Assembly: GCA_014762625.1 (NCBI GenBank)
Contig: JABURQ010000044.1
Coordinates: forward strand, 42,844-106,843
Reading direction: 5' to 3'
Source: Planctomycetaceae bacterium
Lineage (GTDB): Bacteria > Planctomycetota > Planctomycetia > Planctomycetales > Planctomycetaceae
DNA length: 64,000 nucleotides
Below the pieces are notes generated by a model, which searched no databases, was not told the DNA's origin, and saw only the letters and a list, made by a program, of their open reading frames with translations. This document shows, piece by piece, positions 45,426 through 55,079 of this stretch (its first letter is position 1; every line of letters starts with the position of its first letter). The translations under genes and the position numbers were made by a program.

Positions 45426-46426
45426 TGCCTGCCTCTCGATCCGGTCTTTCGATCGTCGAAATCCTGGTGGTTCTGGTCTGCGCGCTCCTGCTGTTGATGC
45501 TCGTTGTCCCCTTTATTCAAAACTCGCGAGAGTCGCAACGTTTAGTAAGCTGCCAGAATCGAATCCGCGTACTCGCCTCAGCGATACAACTCGATACGGA
45601 CGACCGGGGTGGTCGCTTACCACCGCTCACAGAGAATGAGATGCCCTGGACGGCGGGAATCCTGCCGAAGATACCCGGCACGGAATCAATTCTTATTCAA
45701 TTCAACGATCGACCCATCCAGGAACAACAGCCGATCCACGTCCCGCAATTACTCTGTCCCAACGGACAGGAATATCCGGTGGGGAAAAACTGTTACATCA
45801 TGAACGGTGGCTGGGGAGAATTTCGGACTGACGACGAAGGACTTGTCTATGAAGACAAAACTCACACGATCCAGATTGACTTGAATGAGGACGGCGAAGT
45901 CAGCGAAGCAGAAGAATTGATGATTCGTGCGACGGGAACCATCTGGCGACCCGATCCGGTTCCCTCATCGTGGGCACGAACTGAAATTGAAGCACTCGAC
46001 GGTCTCAGCCAGACGATTATTCTCTCCGAAACCCAGAACGCCAAGACGTGGATGTCGCTGGAGACCTTCAATCTGGCGTTTGTGGTGGGACTCGATCGAA
46101 TTACCTGGGGCGAGGCGCCCGAGCAATTTGATGTGACGGCGAAGTCACTGGGGCCGTATACGATCAACAGTTCGCGCGGCGGAAAAGAAGGACACTGGCC
46201 GTCTCCCAGTTCGCTCCATCCCGACGGGGTGAACGTGCTGTTTGCCGATGGAGCCTTCCGGACTCTCAGCAAAGAGATCGACCCGCTTCTTTATCTGCGT
46301 TTGATGACGCCGGGAGGAACCGCGTTCGGAGAAGCACGGATCGAACAATCCACTCCCCAACTTCCCGAGACCATCCACAAAAATGAGATCGAACAACCGA
46401 TTCGTCGTGACGAGGAAGGTTCCTGA
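45425..46426 (+). CDS. DUF1559-type prepilin-like protein
   Basis: A 333-residue protein. The N-terminus is a type IV prepilin-like leader: RSGLSIVEILVVLVCALLLL, with the Glu expected at position +5 after cleavage. The body holds the DUF1559 landmarks DGLSQTIILSETQNAKTWM and, near the end, SLHPDGVNVLFADGAFRTLSK, the H-X9-DG-like motif. An acidic IDLNEDGEVSEAEEL stretch resembles an EF-hand loop. It overlaps the permease stop by one base with a strong GAGGAGG before it. The family is hugely expanded in planctomycetes and its function is unknown; pairing with a permease is unusual. Confidence 0.8.
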   Translation: MPASRSGLSIVEILVVLVCALLLLMLVVPFIQNSRESQRLVSCQNRIRVLASAIQLDTDDRGGRLPPLTENEMPWTAGILPKIPGTESILIQFNDRPIQEQQPIHVPQLLCPNGQEYPVGKNCYIMNGGWGEFRTDDEGLVYEDKTHTIQIDLNEDGEVSEAEELMIRATGTIWRPDPVPSSWARTEIEALDGLSQTIILSETQNAKTWMSLETFNLAFVVGLDRITWGEAPEQFDVTAKSLGPYTINSSRGGKEGHWPSPSSLHPDGVNVLFADGAFRTLSKEIDPLLYLRLMTPGGTAFGEARIEQSTPQLPETIHKNEIEQPIRRDEEGS

Positions 46427-46429
46427 ACG

Positions 46430-47821
46430 CTATTCGTTCAAGACCAGCGGCACCGCTTCGTCCACCAGCCCTGCGGGACGTTGCAGCGAACCGGTCTTTT
46501 TCTGGTCGCCGTATTTTTCCCGCGCGACGTCGGCCAGCTCTTCAAGTTTTTTCACCACATCGGGATGGTCGTCGATGACGTTGTTGGATTCGGCGATATC
46601 GTCTTCGAGATTGTATAGCTTGGCGGGGACGACGCGGGCGGGCTTATTTCTAGGTTTGACGGTTCGGGCCAGATGCAACTTCCAGGGACCGGAACGAACC
46701 GCCTGCAGCGCATCGCGGAAGTAGTAATAGTACGCATCGTGAGGTGTCGCTTTCGATTGGCCCGTCAGGATGTCGGCGATCGAGATGCCGTCAATGTGCG
46801 ATTTTGGGGGAGCTTTGGCGTCCGCAAATTCCGCAAAGGTCGGCAGAAGATCGATCGTTGAAACCGTTTGATCGAAACTCGAGCCGGCGGGGATCCGACC
46901 CGGCCATCGCACCACACAGGGCACTCGCATGCCTCCTTCCATGGTGCTCCCTTTGAAGCCGGAGAGCGGTTTGTTGGATCCGCCCCATCGACTGGCGGCC
47001 CCGTTGTCGGAGGTGAACAGAATCAGCGTCTGTTCGTCGAGGTTCAGTTTCTGCAAGGTCTTCAGGATCTCGCCGGTCGACCAGTCGATCTCTTCCACAC
47101 TGTCGCCGTACCCGCCGTTGGCACTTTTCCCGCGAAACCGATCGCTGGCATGGACGGGATTGTGGGGCATGGTGTGAGGCAGATAGATGAAAAAGGGACG
47201 GTCTTTGTTTTCGGTGATGAAATTCACGGCCTGTTCCGTGTAGCGTTGCGTGATGGTGTTCTGATCGACGGGCGCTTCGATGACGGTTTTCCCGGCAAGG
47301 AGCGGCAACGGTGGATTCTGTTTGCGTTGTTGCGATCCCATATCGTTGCTGTAGGGGATCCCGAAGTATTTATCGAACCCCTGTTCCGTCGGGAGAAACG
47401 GCTTCTGATCTCCAAGATGCCATTTACCGATGCAGGCCGTCGCGTAGCCTTTCGTCTTGAGCACTTCGGCAATCGTGGTCTCTTTCGGATTTAATCCTTT
47501 GCGGGCTAACGGGAAAAGAACCCACTCCTTACGGGCCGATTCGTGCATGTTCACGCGACGCGGATAGCAGGCGGTCATCAAACTCGAACGGGACGGCGTA
47601 CACACGCCACACGTCGAATAGAAGCTCGTCAGTTTCATCCCTTCCGCCGCCAACCGATCGATGTTGGGCGTCCGGTGCTTCTCAGACCCGAAACAACCGA
47701 TGTCGCCGTAGCCGAGATCGTCGCAGAAGATCAGAATGAAATTCGGAGGAGCGGCGACAAGCGGCGAAGAGGTCAGCAGTAAGAGAGAAGCAACCATCGT
47801 GAGCGCGATTCGATAAAACAT
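46430..47821 (-). CDS. Secreted arylsulfatase-like sulfatase, copy 2
   Basis: A 463-residue sulfatase with a signal peptide (1-23). Metal ligands D34 and D35 are in CDDLGYGDIG; the catalytic site is C74 in CTPSRSSLMT (formylglycine precursor). GKWHLGDQ and YLPHTMPHNPVHAS supply further active-site residues, then FTSDNGAASRWGG. It differs clearly from the other sulfatase (the latter has CSPTR and a longer insert after DDMG), so they probably act on different sulfated sugars. AAGGGTGA precedes the ATG. The stop lies three bases from the convergent DUF1559 gene and no terminator is visible between them. Confidence 0.94.
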   Translation of the reverse strand: MFYRIALTMVASLLLLTSSPLVAAPPNFILIFCDDLGYGDIGCFGSEKHRTPNIDRLAAEGMKLTSFYSTCGVCTPSRSSLMTACYPRRVNMHESARKEWVLFPLARKGLNPKETTIAEVLKTKGYATACIGKWHLGDQKPFLPTEQGFDKYFGIPYSNDMGSQQRKQNPPLPLLAGKTVIEAPVDQNTITQRYTEQAVNFITENKDRPFFIYLPHTMPHNPVHASDRFRGKSANGGYGDSVEEIDWSTGEILKTLQKLNLDEQTLILFTSDNGAASRWGGSNKPLSGFKGSTMEGGMRVPCVVRWPGRIPAGSSFDQTVSTIDLLPTFAEFADAKAPPKSHIDGISIADILTGQSKATPHDAYYYYFRDALQAVRSGPWKLHLARTVKPRNKPARVVPAKLYNLEDDIAESNNVIDDHPDVVKKLEELADVAREKYGDQKKTGSLQRPAGLVDEAVPLVLNE

Positions 47822-47842
47822 GCAGTCACCCTTCGTTGAGAT

Positions 47843-48370
47843 TCATGATTCCAGAAACTCGATGACGGCCTTCAAGAGCCATTCCACGGCGAGACGTTGC
47901 CTGTAAAGCCGTAACGAGAGTTCCCGGTCCGTTTGATTCTCGGAAACGGAGTCCGGCAGATCAACTTTTTTTCTCAGACTTCGGGAATCCCTGGACTCCA
48001 CGGCGATCCACGCAGTGCCGTCCGTTGCTTCGGGAGCATCGGGACCGAGATCGCCCGTGATGGACGCCGACAAGGTCGCATGCGGCGTGATCCGCAAGAC
48101 GCCTTTGGCCATGGCGGTCGCGACTTCCTCGCTCACGTAACCGTGGGATTCGATGAGATCGGGCGCGATATCGAGCCAGGCGACCTTGGTCGGAATCTGA
48201 TACACAACCGCCGAACCACACAGGTGTTGCGAAATCCCCGGCACACCCGCCAGAGTGGCCGATGCGAGCCCCGCCGTACAGCTCTCTGCGAAAACGAGTT
48301 GCTCGTTCGATTCTTCGAGCAACTCCGCCAGTTGCCGAGCGAGTGATGATGTCTCCGCGGAAAGGCCCAT
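47843..48370 (-). CDS. pncC: CinA-type nicotinamide-nucleotide amidohydrolase
   Basis: A 175-residue protein equal to the C-terminal domain of CinA. The active-site sequence is FAESCTAGLASATLAGVPG at 28-46, followed by GSAVVYQIPTKVAWL and ASITGDLGPDAPEATDGTAWIA. It deamidates nicotinamide mononucleotide in NAD recycling. The competence-linked N-terminal domain of full CinA is absent, as in many standalone PncC proteins. It lies upstream of, and on the same strand as, the second sulfatase gene with a gap of 21 bases. Confidence 0.92.
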   Translation of the reverse strand: MGLSAETSSLARQLAELLEESNEQLVFAESCTAGLASATLAGVPGISQHLCGSAVVYQIPTKVAWLDIAPDLIESHGYVSEEVATAMAKGVLRITPHATLSASITGDLGPDAPEATDGTAWIAVESRDSRSLRKKVDLPDSVSENQTDRELSLRLYRQRLAVEWLLKAVIEFLES

Positions 48371-48472
48371 CAGGAACCCCGATTCAATCCAGAGGCGCGA
48401 TATAATCGATCGTGTGTCTCAGCATATCAGGAATTGATCCTGTTTTTCTCGCGTTGTCGGATGTTTTTTTCG

Positions 48473-48478
48473 TATAAT
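48473..48478 (+). promoter_or_regulatory. Candidate -10 element for the Spy-like gene
   Basis: A perfect TATAAT lies about 70 bases before the ATG. No well-spaced -35 is visible, so this is only a candidate. Confidence 0.3.
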
Positions 48479-48547
48479 CGACGCGCGGTCAGGTTCTCTT
48501 TCCGCCTGGTGAAATCCACCGTCGTTCTCAATTCGAGGTACGCGTCT

Positions 48548-49432
48548 ATGCCGCTCACGCTCAATCGTCCGTTTCTGGTCGTCTCGCTGGTCCTGCTCTG
48601 TTGGATGATCGCCCCGGCTGCGGGCCTGGTGCAGCCATCATCTCAGGAGGATCCAAAAACGGAATCCACCGAACCGGCTGAGAAACCTTCCGCAGATTCC
48701 GACAAACAACCAAAAGACAAACAGACTTCCAAGTCGCGACACCAACCCAAAGAAGAAACGCCGGAAGAACGCCGAAAAAGAATTCGCGACCGTGCGCAGA
48801 ACAGCATGGGGGCGGTGACCAATCTGATCGCCATTCCCCAAATTCAACAGGAACTCGATCTCTCCGATGAACAGCGTGGTGAGATCTCCGATCAAATCAA
48901 GTCGATGCAACTCTATCTCAGAATGCAATTCAAAGAGGTGCGAGACTTACCGCGATCCGAACAAGCAGCCCAGATCCGCAAGTTGAAAACGCAGACGGCG
49001 GCCCCCGTTCAAAAACGTCAACAACAGATTCTGGAAATCCTCACCGACGAACAACGCATGAGACTGACGGGAATCTCGATGCAGTATCGGGGTGTCGAAT
49101 GTCTGCTCGACGACAAGATCGCCGACCTGTTGAAATTGACGGAAGAACAACGCGAAGAACTGATCACGATTGCGGAGAAACTGGATATGGATCTCTCCGC
49201 CGAACGCCGGAAATTACTGGAGGTCAAACCGGAAGATCGCCGGACGCAGCGCAAGGCGTCCGGCCAGAGACAACAAAAACTGAGAGCAACCGCCGAAGAG
49301 GAGATGCTCGCCGTGTTGACTCCCGAACAGCTCGAAAAATTTGAAGAGCTGCAAGGCAAGAAGTTTCGCGTCCGCAGCCCCAAGGCACCGACACCGATCC
49401 GGCCCGTCGAACCGTCGAAAAAAGACGAGTAA
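48548..49432 (+). CDS. Secreted Spy/CpxP-like helical protein
   Basis: A 294-residue protein with a signal peptide (1-28, FLVVSLVLLCWMIAPAAG), then a Lys/Glu/Pro-rich disordered linker and a helical body with repeated LxxEQRxxL-type helices (ELDLSDEQRGEISDQIKSM, ILTDEQRMRLTGI, LLKLTEEQREELITIAEKLD, VLTPEQLEKFEELQG). This pattern is seen in Spy/CpxP-type periplasmic chaperone-like proteins and is common in planctomycetes. I chose the ATG with GAGG nearby that begins the signal peptide; the frame runs further back to 48434. Chaperone function is inference. Confidence 0.75.
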   Translation: MPLTLNRPFLVVSLVLLCWMIAPAAGLVQPSSQEDPKTESTEPAEKPSADSDKQPKDKQTSKSRHQPKEETPEERRKRIRDRAQNSMGAVTNLIAIPQIQQELDLSDEQRGEISDQIKSMQLYLRMQFKEVRDLPRSEQAAQIRKLKTQTAAPVQKRQQQILEILTDEQRMRLTGISMQYRGVECLLDDKIADLLKLTEEQREELITIAEKLDMDLSAERRKLLEVKPEDRRTQRKASGQRQQKLRATAEEEMLAVLTPEQLEKFEELQGKKFRVRSPKAPTPIRPVEPSKKDE

Positions 49433-49531
49433 ACCGCCTCTAAAACAGTGTGTTGAGAAACAGGTTTGTTGGCGAGTTTGAGTTTTTCAACGGGCTGCGA
49501 ACCTCCTCTGTCGAAATCGATGTCGCTACGA

Positions 49532-49550
49532 TGGGACAAAACCTGTCCCA
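49532..49550 (+). promoter_or_regulatory. Small hairpin in the mazG leader
   Basis: TGGGACA (49532-49538) and TGTCCCA (49544-49550) pair perfectly around a 5-base loop, 12 bases before the first possible start codon of mazG. It has no T run, so it could affect translation or be a protein binding site. Confidence 0.35.
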
Positions 49551-49562
49551 ACTTCATTGTCA

Positions 49563-50471
49563 ATGATGCGTCCCATGTCCGACTCTCAACCAATTCCCGG
49601 CACTCCGCCCGATCCCGCGCAAAATAACGCCGCCTTCCAGAAATTTTGCGAAGTCGTCGCCAAACTCCGCTCCCTCGAAGGCTGCCCCTGGGATCGCCAG
49701 CAGACTCTGGAAACGATCAAGCCCCACACCCTTGAAGAGACTTACGAACTTCTCGAAGCGATCGACTCGGGGAACGACGAGCATATCGTTGAAGAACTGG
49801 GCGATGTGTTACTGCAAGTCGTTCTCGATGCTCAGATCGGAGCCGATGAAGGACGCTTCAATCTCACCCAGGTCATCGAACGCATTACCGCGAAGATGAT
49901 TCACCGGCATCCCCATGTCTTCGGCGATGCGGTCGCCGAGAATACCGACGACGTTCGCCGGAACTGGGAGGCCGCCAAAAACGCCGAGAAGAGCGACCGT
50001 CAGTCGCTACTGGACGGTTTGCCTGCTGCTCTTCCCCAGTTGGCCCGAGCGGCGAGAATCACGGCGAAAGCGGCCCGCGTCGGTTACGATTTCCCGCAAC
50101 GCGAAATGCTGTTCGCCAAGCTGGAGGAAGAGTTGAATGAGCTGGCCGCCGAACTTTTCCCGGACGGAAAGATCCCGGTGGTTCCCGCGGAAGTGGATGC
50201 GGAGATTGTTCCCGACGAGCCTGTGGAGGATGCCGACCTGAAAGCGCGCATCGAGGGTGAGCTGGGAGACGTGCTGTTTGTGTTGGCAAACGTGGCCCGT
50301 CGCTGGGGCATCAACCCCGAGGAAGCGTTACGAAAAAGTAATGAGAAGTTCGAACGCCGCTTCCGCTACATCGAGGATCGCGTCCGCGAGCAAGGGCAAC
50401 AGATCGCCGAGATCTCACTGATTGAAATGGAACAGCACTACCAGGAAGGGAAGTCTCAGGAGGCTCCGTAA
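49563..50471 (+). CDS. mazG: Nucleoside triphosphate pyrophosphohydrolase MazG
   Basis: A protein of about 302 residues that hydrolyses (d)NTPs to monophosphates, cleaning the nucleotide pool. Two MazG domains are visible: the first has TLEETYELLEAIDSGNDEHIVEELGDVLLQVV (ExxE plus EExxD metal ligands), the second KLEEELNELAAEL and GELGDVLFVLANVARRWGI. The linker between them in the second domain (VPAEVDAEIVPDEPVEDADL) is longer than in the E. coli protein. Starts at 49563, 49566 and 49575 are all possible, and none has a clear ribosome site. A perfect 7-bp hairpin lies just upstream. The accessory island begins directly after it. Confidence 0.93.
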   Translation: MMRPMSDSQPIPGTPPDPAQNNAAFQKFCEVVAKLRSLEGCPWDRQQTLETIKPHTLEETYELLEAIDSGNDEHIVEELGDVLLQVVLDAQIGADEGRFNLTQVIERITAKMIHRHPHVFGDAVAENTDDVRRNWEAAKNAEKSDRQSLLDGLPAALPQLARAARITAKAARVGYDFPQREMLFAKLEEELNELAAELFPDGKIPVVPAEVDAEIVPDEPVEDADLKARIEGELGDVLFVLANVARRWGINPEEALRKSNEKFERRFRYIEDRVREQGQQIAEISLIEMEQHYQEGKSQEAP

Positions 50472-50523
50472 ACAAAGGGTCCGGCGTCAAACTCGGGCGG
50501 TTTTTTATGCGCGGTTAAAAAGA

Positions 50524-50552
50524 TTGACATACAAGAAACAGAATCTTACGAT
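50524..50552 (+). promoter_or_regulatory. Consensus-like promoter of the accessory island
   Basis: TTGACA (50524-50529) and TACGAT (50547-50552) are separated by exactly 17 bases, the best promoter match in the window, about 75 bases before the HEPN gene start. It shows the island is transcribed independently of mazG. Confidence 0.65.
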
Positions 50553-50626
50553 CACTGTGTACAGATTGACCCTGCAACAGGAATGCCTGCAATGTTCCAG
50601 CAACTCATCGATTGAGGTCAGAAGTT

Positions 50627-51049
50627 GTGAATCGACAGGAATTACAAGCGTTATCCAAGCAGCGAATTCAAGATGCAGATTCTCTTTTGAAGGCGAACTG
50701 CTGGTCGGGAGCGTATTACTTAGCGGGGTACGCGTTGGAGTGTGCTCTCAAATCTTGTGTTCTCGTTTACGTCCACAATTATACTGAGATCATCTTTGAA
50801 GATAAGAGATTCACTCAGAATTGTTGGACTCACGACATCGAAACGCTCGTCAAACAAGCTGGCCTTAAGGTAATACGAGATCAACACATCAATTCAAATC
50901 CGGCTGCAGGAACAAACTGGCAAATTGCCAAAGACTGGTCTGAGATCGCGCGCTATCAAATCAATACTCAAACAGCGGCGGAAAAGTTGTATAATGCACT
51001 ATCCGATCCAACAGACGGAGTTCTTACATGGATACAGCAACGCTGGTAG
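50627..51049 (+). CDS. HEPN-domain protein of the accessory island
   Basis: A 140-residue helical protein. The segment DADSLLKANCWSGAYYLAGYALECALKSCVL (near residues 17-47) is the classic first part of HEPN domains. The canonical HEPN ribonuclease motif (R-X4-6-H) is not evident; the nearest is R-X7-H in RFTQNCWTH, so RNase activity is doubtful. I chose the GTG because GAGG lies nine bases before it; a TTG five codons upstream is in frame. The 3' end overlaps the next gene by 22 bases. Base composition is AT-richer than the neighbours. HEPN proteins often pair with nucleotidyltransferases in toxin-antitoxin modules, but the partner here lacks such motifs. Confidence 0.72.
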   Translation: MNRQELQALSKQRIQDADSLLKANCWSGAYYLAGYALECALKSCVLVYVHNYTEIIFEDKRFTQNCWTHDIETLVKQAGLKVIRDQHINSNPAAGTNWQIAKDWSEIARYQINTQTAAEKLYNALSDPTDGVLTWIQQRW

Positions 51050-51600
51050 TTGAGCAAAAAGATGCAGGCAGAGAATTTCTTCAGGAATTCTGTAAGTATG
51101 CTCCGATTGATGTTGCCTTCTGGTTAAAAGAAACCGACATCGATGATTGGTATCTCTACGTTGTCTCTCCAGAAGTGACCGCCGAAAACATCGATGTCGC
51201 TTACGGGGAAGTCTTACGATTGTTGAGACCCGATCAGAATCCCTGGATGGATCCTTTTCGCGTTAAATTGCTTGATCCGGGAAAGGAACTTGCTAAGGCG
51301 GCAAAGGAAATTAAAGAACGCTATCACGGCAACATTCCGACGAACTACAACGGCTCATCGATTGCAGGTGTTCCCATCGACGCCTGTTACATCTATGAGG
51401 ATATAGATCGATTTGTACCACTCGGTACTACAGCCAAAACCGGCCAAAAATGCCCCCAGTCGGGGATTTGGGTCTCGACCAAAAATCCTGAGATGGAGAT
51501 CTCCATTGCTAAAGGGGGATCGATGCCGCCTCTAACAGATCGAGTAGCGACGGTATGGAAACTAAAAAGCTATTTGAAAACTGAAACTTCAGCGAGTTAA
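51028..51600 (+). CDS. Unrecognised protein overlapping the HEPN gene
   Basis: A 190-residue soluble protein I do not recognise. It starts VVEQKDAGREFLQEFCKYAPIDVAF and continues DIDDWYLYVVSPEVTAENIDVAYGEVLRLL, a helix-strand-helix pattern, followed by the turn-rich segment YHGNIPTNYNGSSIAGVPIDAC and an acidic IYEDIDRFVPLG. No nucleotidyltransferase GG-DxD motif, nuclease motif or membrane segment is visible. GGAG lies eight bases before the ATG, inside the HEPN gene, so the two are translationally coupled and their products probably interact. Composition matches the HEPN gene. Confidence 0.6.
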   Translation: MDTATLVVEQKDAGREFLQEFCKYAPIDVAFWLKETDIDDWYLYVVSPEVTAENIDVAYGEVLRLLRPDQNPWMDPFRVKLLDPGKELAKAAKEIKERYHGNIPTNYNGSSIAGVPIDACYIYEDIDRFVPLGTTAKTGQKCPQSGIWVSTKNPEMEISIAKGGSMPPLTDRVATVWKLKSYLKTETSAS

Positions 51601-51630
51601 CTTGCTTGGCCTGGAATCGCAATTGCAACT

Positions 51631-52602
51631 ATGAAGATCTTTGTTAGCTCAACTGTTTACGATTTGATCGATATACGGTCGGAAGTCGCTGAACTGTTAC
51701 GGTCTCTTGGACTTTCTCCAATTCTCTCTGACGATAGCCATTCAGATTTTTCACCAAAGCATGATGCGAATTCGATCGAGTCCTGCTTGGCAAACATAGC
51801 AGCCAGCGATGCTGTGATCCTCATCCTCGATCAGCGTTATGGTCCATCTTTGAAGAATGCGGGGTTTGAAGATAAATCTGCAACGCATCTTGAATACGAA
51901 CGTGCAATAGAACTTGGCAAACCAATACATGTGTTTGTACGAGACAGGCTTGAAGCAGACTTTTCAATCTGGAAAAAGAACGATAAGCAATCTGATCTGA
52001 AATTAACGTGGGTGGAACAAGAAGAATTCAGGCTGTTTGAACTTCTCTCAGAACATCGCAAGCTTATTGAAGGAAAATCGAATTCAAACTGGGTCGATTT
52101 TTTCAGTTCTTCTATCGATTTGAAGAAATCGATTCAGAAGAAATTTGAGACTATGATGCGACCGCAGCAGCTCGCCGATGCAATTGCACATAACGAGTTC
52201 CCACTATTCGACGTACAAAGTCGCACTGAAGATACGAGCAGGGCGGATCAAATAAAAGAACTTACCTGCAAATGTACGATTACAAATGTTGGAGGAGCTT
52301 CAGCCTTCAATGTTCAAATTTATTGGAAGAACATAACAGATGAAATCAAGCCAATAGATGTGATCGTTCCCACGCAATCGACGATCATGTGCAATTTACT
52401 TGTGTTAGAGATACACAAGATGATTGATGAAGCCATCTTGGTCATTGAATATGACAGCATGCTGGGAGTACGTGTAATCGATCAATATCGAGTTTATGGA
52501 GAACTCCTAACGTCTACCAGTTGGGGGCATCTAACAGGAGTTGAAAGAATCTCAAGGGAATTTAGCATCGTTGATTCGCCCACAATTACTATTTCAGAAT
52601 GA
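51631..52602 (+). CDS. DUF4062 (TIR-like) domain protein
   Basis: A 323-residue protein. The N-terminus KIFVSSTVYDLIDIRSEVAELLRSLG, followed by CLANIAASDAVILILDQRYG and LEYERAIELGKPIHVFVRD, is a DUF4062 domain, a relative of the TIR/STIR fold often found in conflict and signalling proteins. The middle is helical (FRLFELLSEHRKLIEG). From about residue 190 a beta-sandwich-like domain follows (IKELTCKCTITNVGGASAFNVQIYW). It begins 30 bases after the preceding gene with a weak ribosome site. Its gene ends near the convergent enolase terminator. DUF4062 activity is not established; an NAD-cleaving or sensing role would be inference from TIR relatives. Confidence 0.78.
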   Translation: MKIFVSSTVYDLIDIRSEVAELLRSLGLSPILSDDSHSDFSPKHDANSIESCLANIAASDAVILILDQRYGPSLKNAGFEDKSATHLEYERAIELGKPIHVFVRDRLEADFSIWKKNDKQSDLKLTWVEQEEFRLFELLSEHRKLIEGKSNSNWVDFFSSSIDLKKSIQKKFETMMRPQQLADAIAHNEFPLFDVQSRTEDTSRADQIKELTCKCTITNVGGASAFNVQIYWKNITDEIKPIDVIVPTQSTIMCNLLVLEIHKMIDEAILVIEYDSMLGVRVIDQYRVYGELLTSTSWGHLTGVERISREFSIVDSPTITISE

Positions 52603-52610
52603 CTGCCCAC

Positions 52611-52644
52611 AAAAAAACCAACGCGAGAATGATTCCCGCGTCGG
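52611..52644 (-). terminator. Intrinsic terminator of enolase
   Basis: CCAACGCGAG (52618-52627) and CCCGCGTCGG (52635-52644) pair in eight of ten positions. On the minus strand the hairpin is followed by a run of T from the A run at 52611-52617. Confidence 0.8.
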
Positions 52645-52708
52645 TCTTGGATATCTAATTTGCCCTGCGTGCTTGCGCACGCGGCTCAAAAGTGAAAAAT
52701 TCGGTCGC

Positions 52709-54452
<1,744 letters not shown>

Positions 54453-55079
54453 ATGTTTACGGGTCTCGTGGAAGGCACAGGTCGCGTTGACGCTCTCACT
54501 CAAGAGGGCGACGCCGCATTGCGCCTCGCCATTCAAGTTCCCGATCTCATGACCGGAGAGTGCGCGCTGGGTGAAAGTGTCGCTATCAACGGCTGCTGCC
54601 TGACGGTCGTCGAGTACACCGATTCCGTCTGGCAGTTTCAGGCGGGCGACGAAACACTCGCGAAAACCAATCTCGGTGAACTCCAGGTCGGCAATCGGGT
54701 CAATCTGGAACGTTCCCTCAAAGCCGACGCCCGACTCGGCGGTCACTTCGTGCAAGGACATGTCGATGCGACCGCAACCGTCAAAACCATTGACCGCGAC
54801 GGAGAGTGGGTCCGCATGTGGTTTACCGTACCCGAAGACTTGTCCCGATTGATGATTCCGAAAGGCTCAGTGGCGGTGGACGGCATCAGTCTGACACTGG
54901 TTGATGTCGAGCCGGATTGTTTCAGCGTGGCGTTGATTCCCCACACGCTGGAAGTAACGACGCTGGGTGAACGCGAGGTCGGCGACACCGTCAACATCGA
55001 AGCCGACATGCTCGGCAAATACATTTACAAAATGGTCTCGAATCTGGGACTGACCGGAGAAGGAAACCAAGTGACATGA
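54453..55079 (+). CDS. ribE: Riboflavin synthase, alpha chain
   Basis: A 208-residue enzyme that dismutates two 6,7-dimethyl-8-ribityllumazine molecules to riboflavin. It has the internal duplication of lumazine-binding domains: MFTGLVEGTG, ESVAINGCCLTVV and LGGHFVQGHVD in the first, then KGSVAVDGISLTLV and NIEADMLGKYI in the second. The start MFTG is family-typical even though the ribosome site is weak. Its stop overlaps the rsmA start by four bases (ATGA). Confidence 0.95.
   Translation: MFTGLVEGTGRVDALTQEGDAALRLAIQVPDLMTGECALGESVAINGCCLTVVEYTDSVWQFQAGDETLAKTNLGELQVGNRVNLERSLKADARLGGHFVQGHVDATATVKTIDRDGEWVRMWFTVPEDLSRLMIPKGSVAVDGISLTLVDVEPDCFSVALIPHTLEVTTLGEREVGDTVNIEADMLGKYIYKMVSNLGLTGEGNQVT

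Noticed and set aside
50471..50515. Terminator after mazG with a T run
   Set aside because: A T run is present but I could not draw a stable stem before it.
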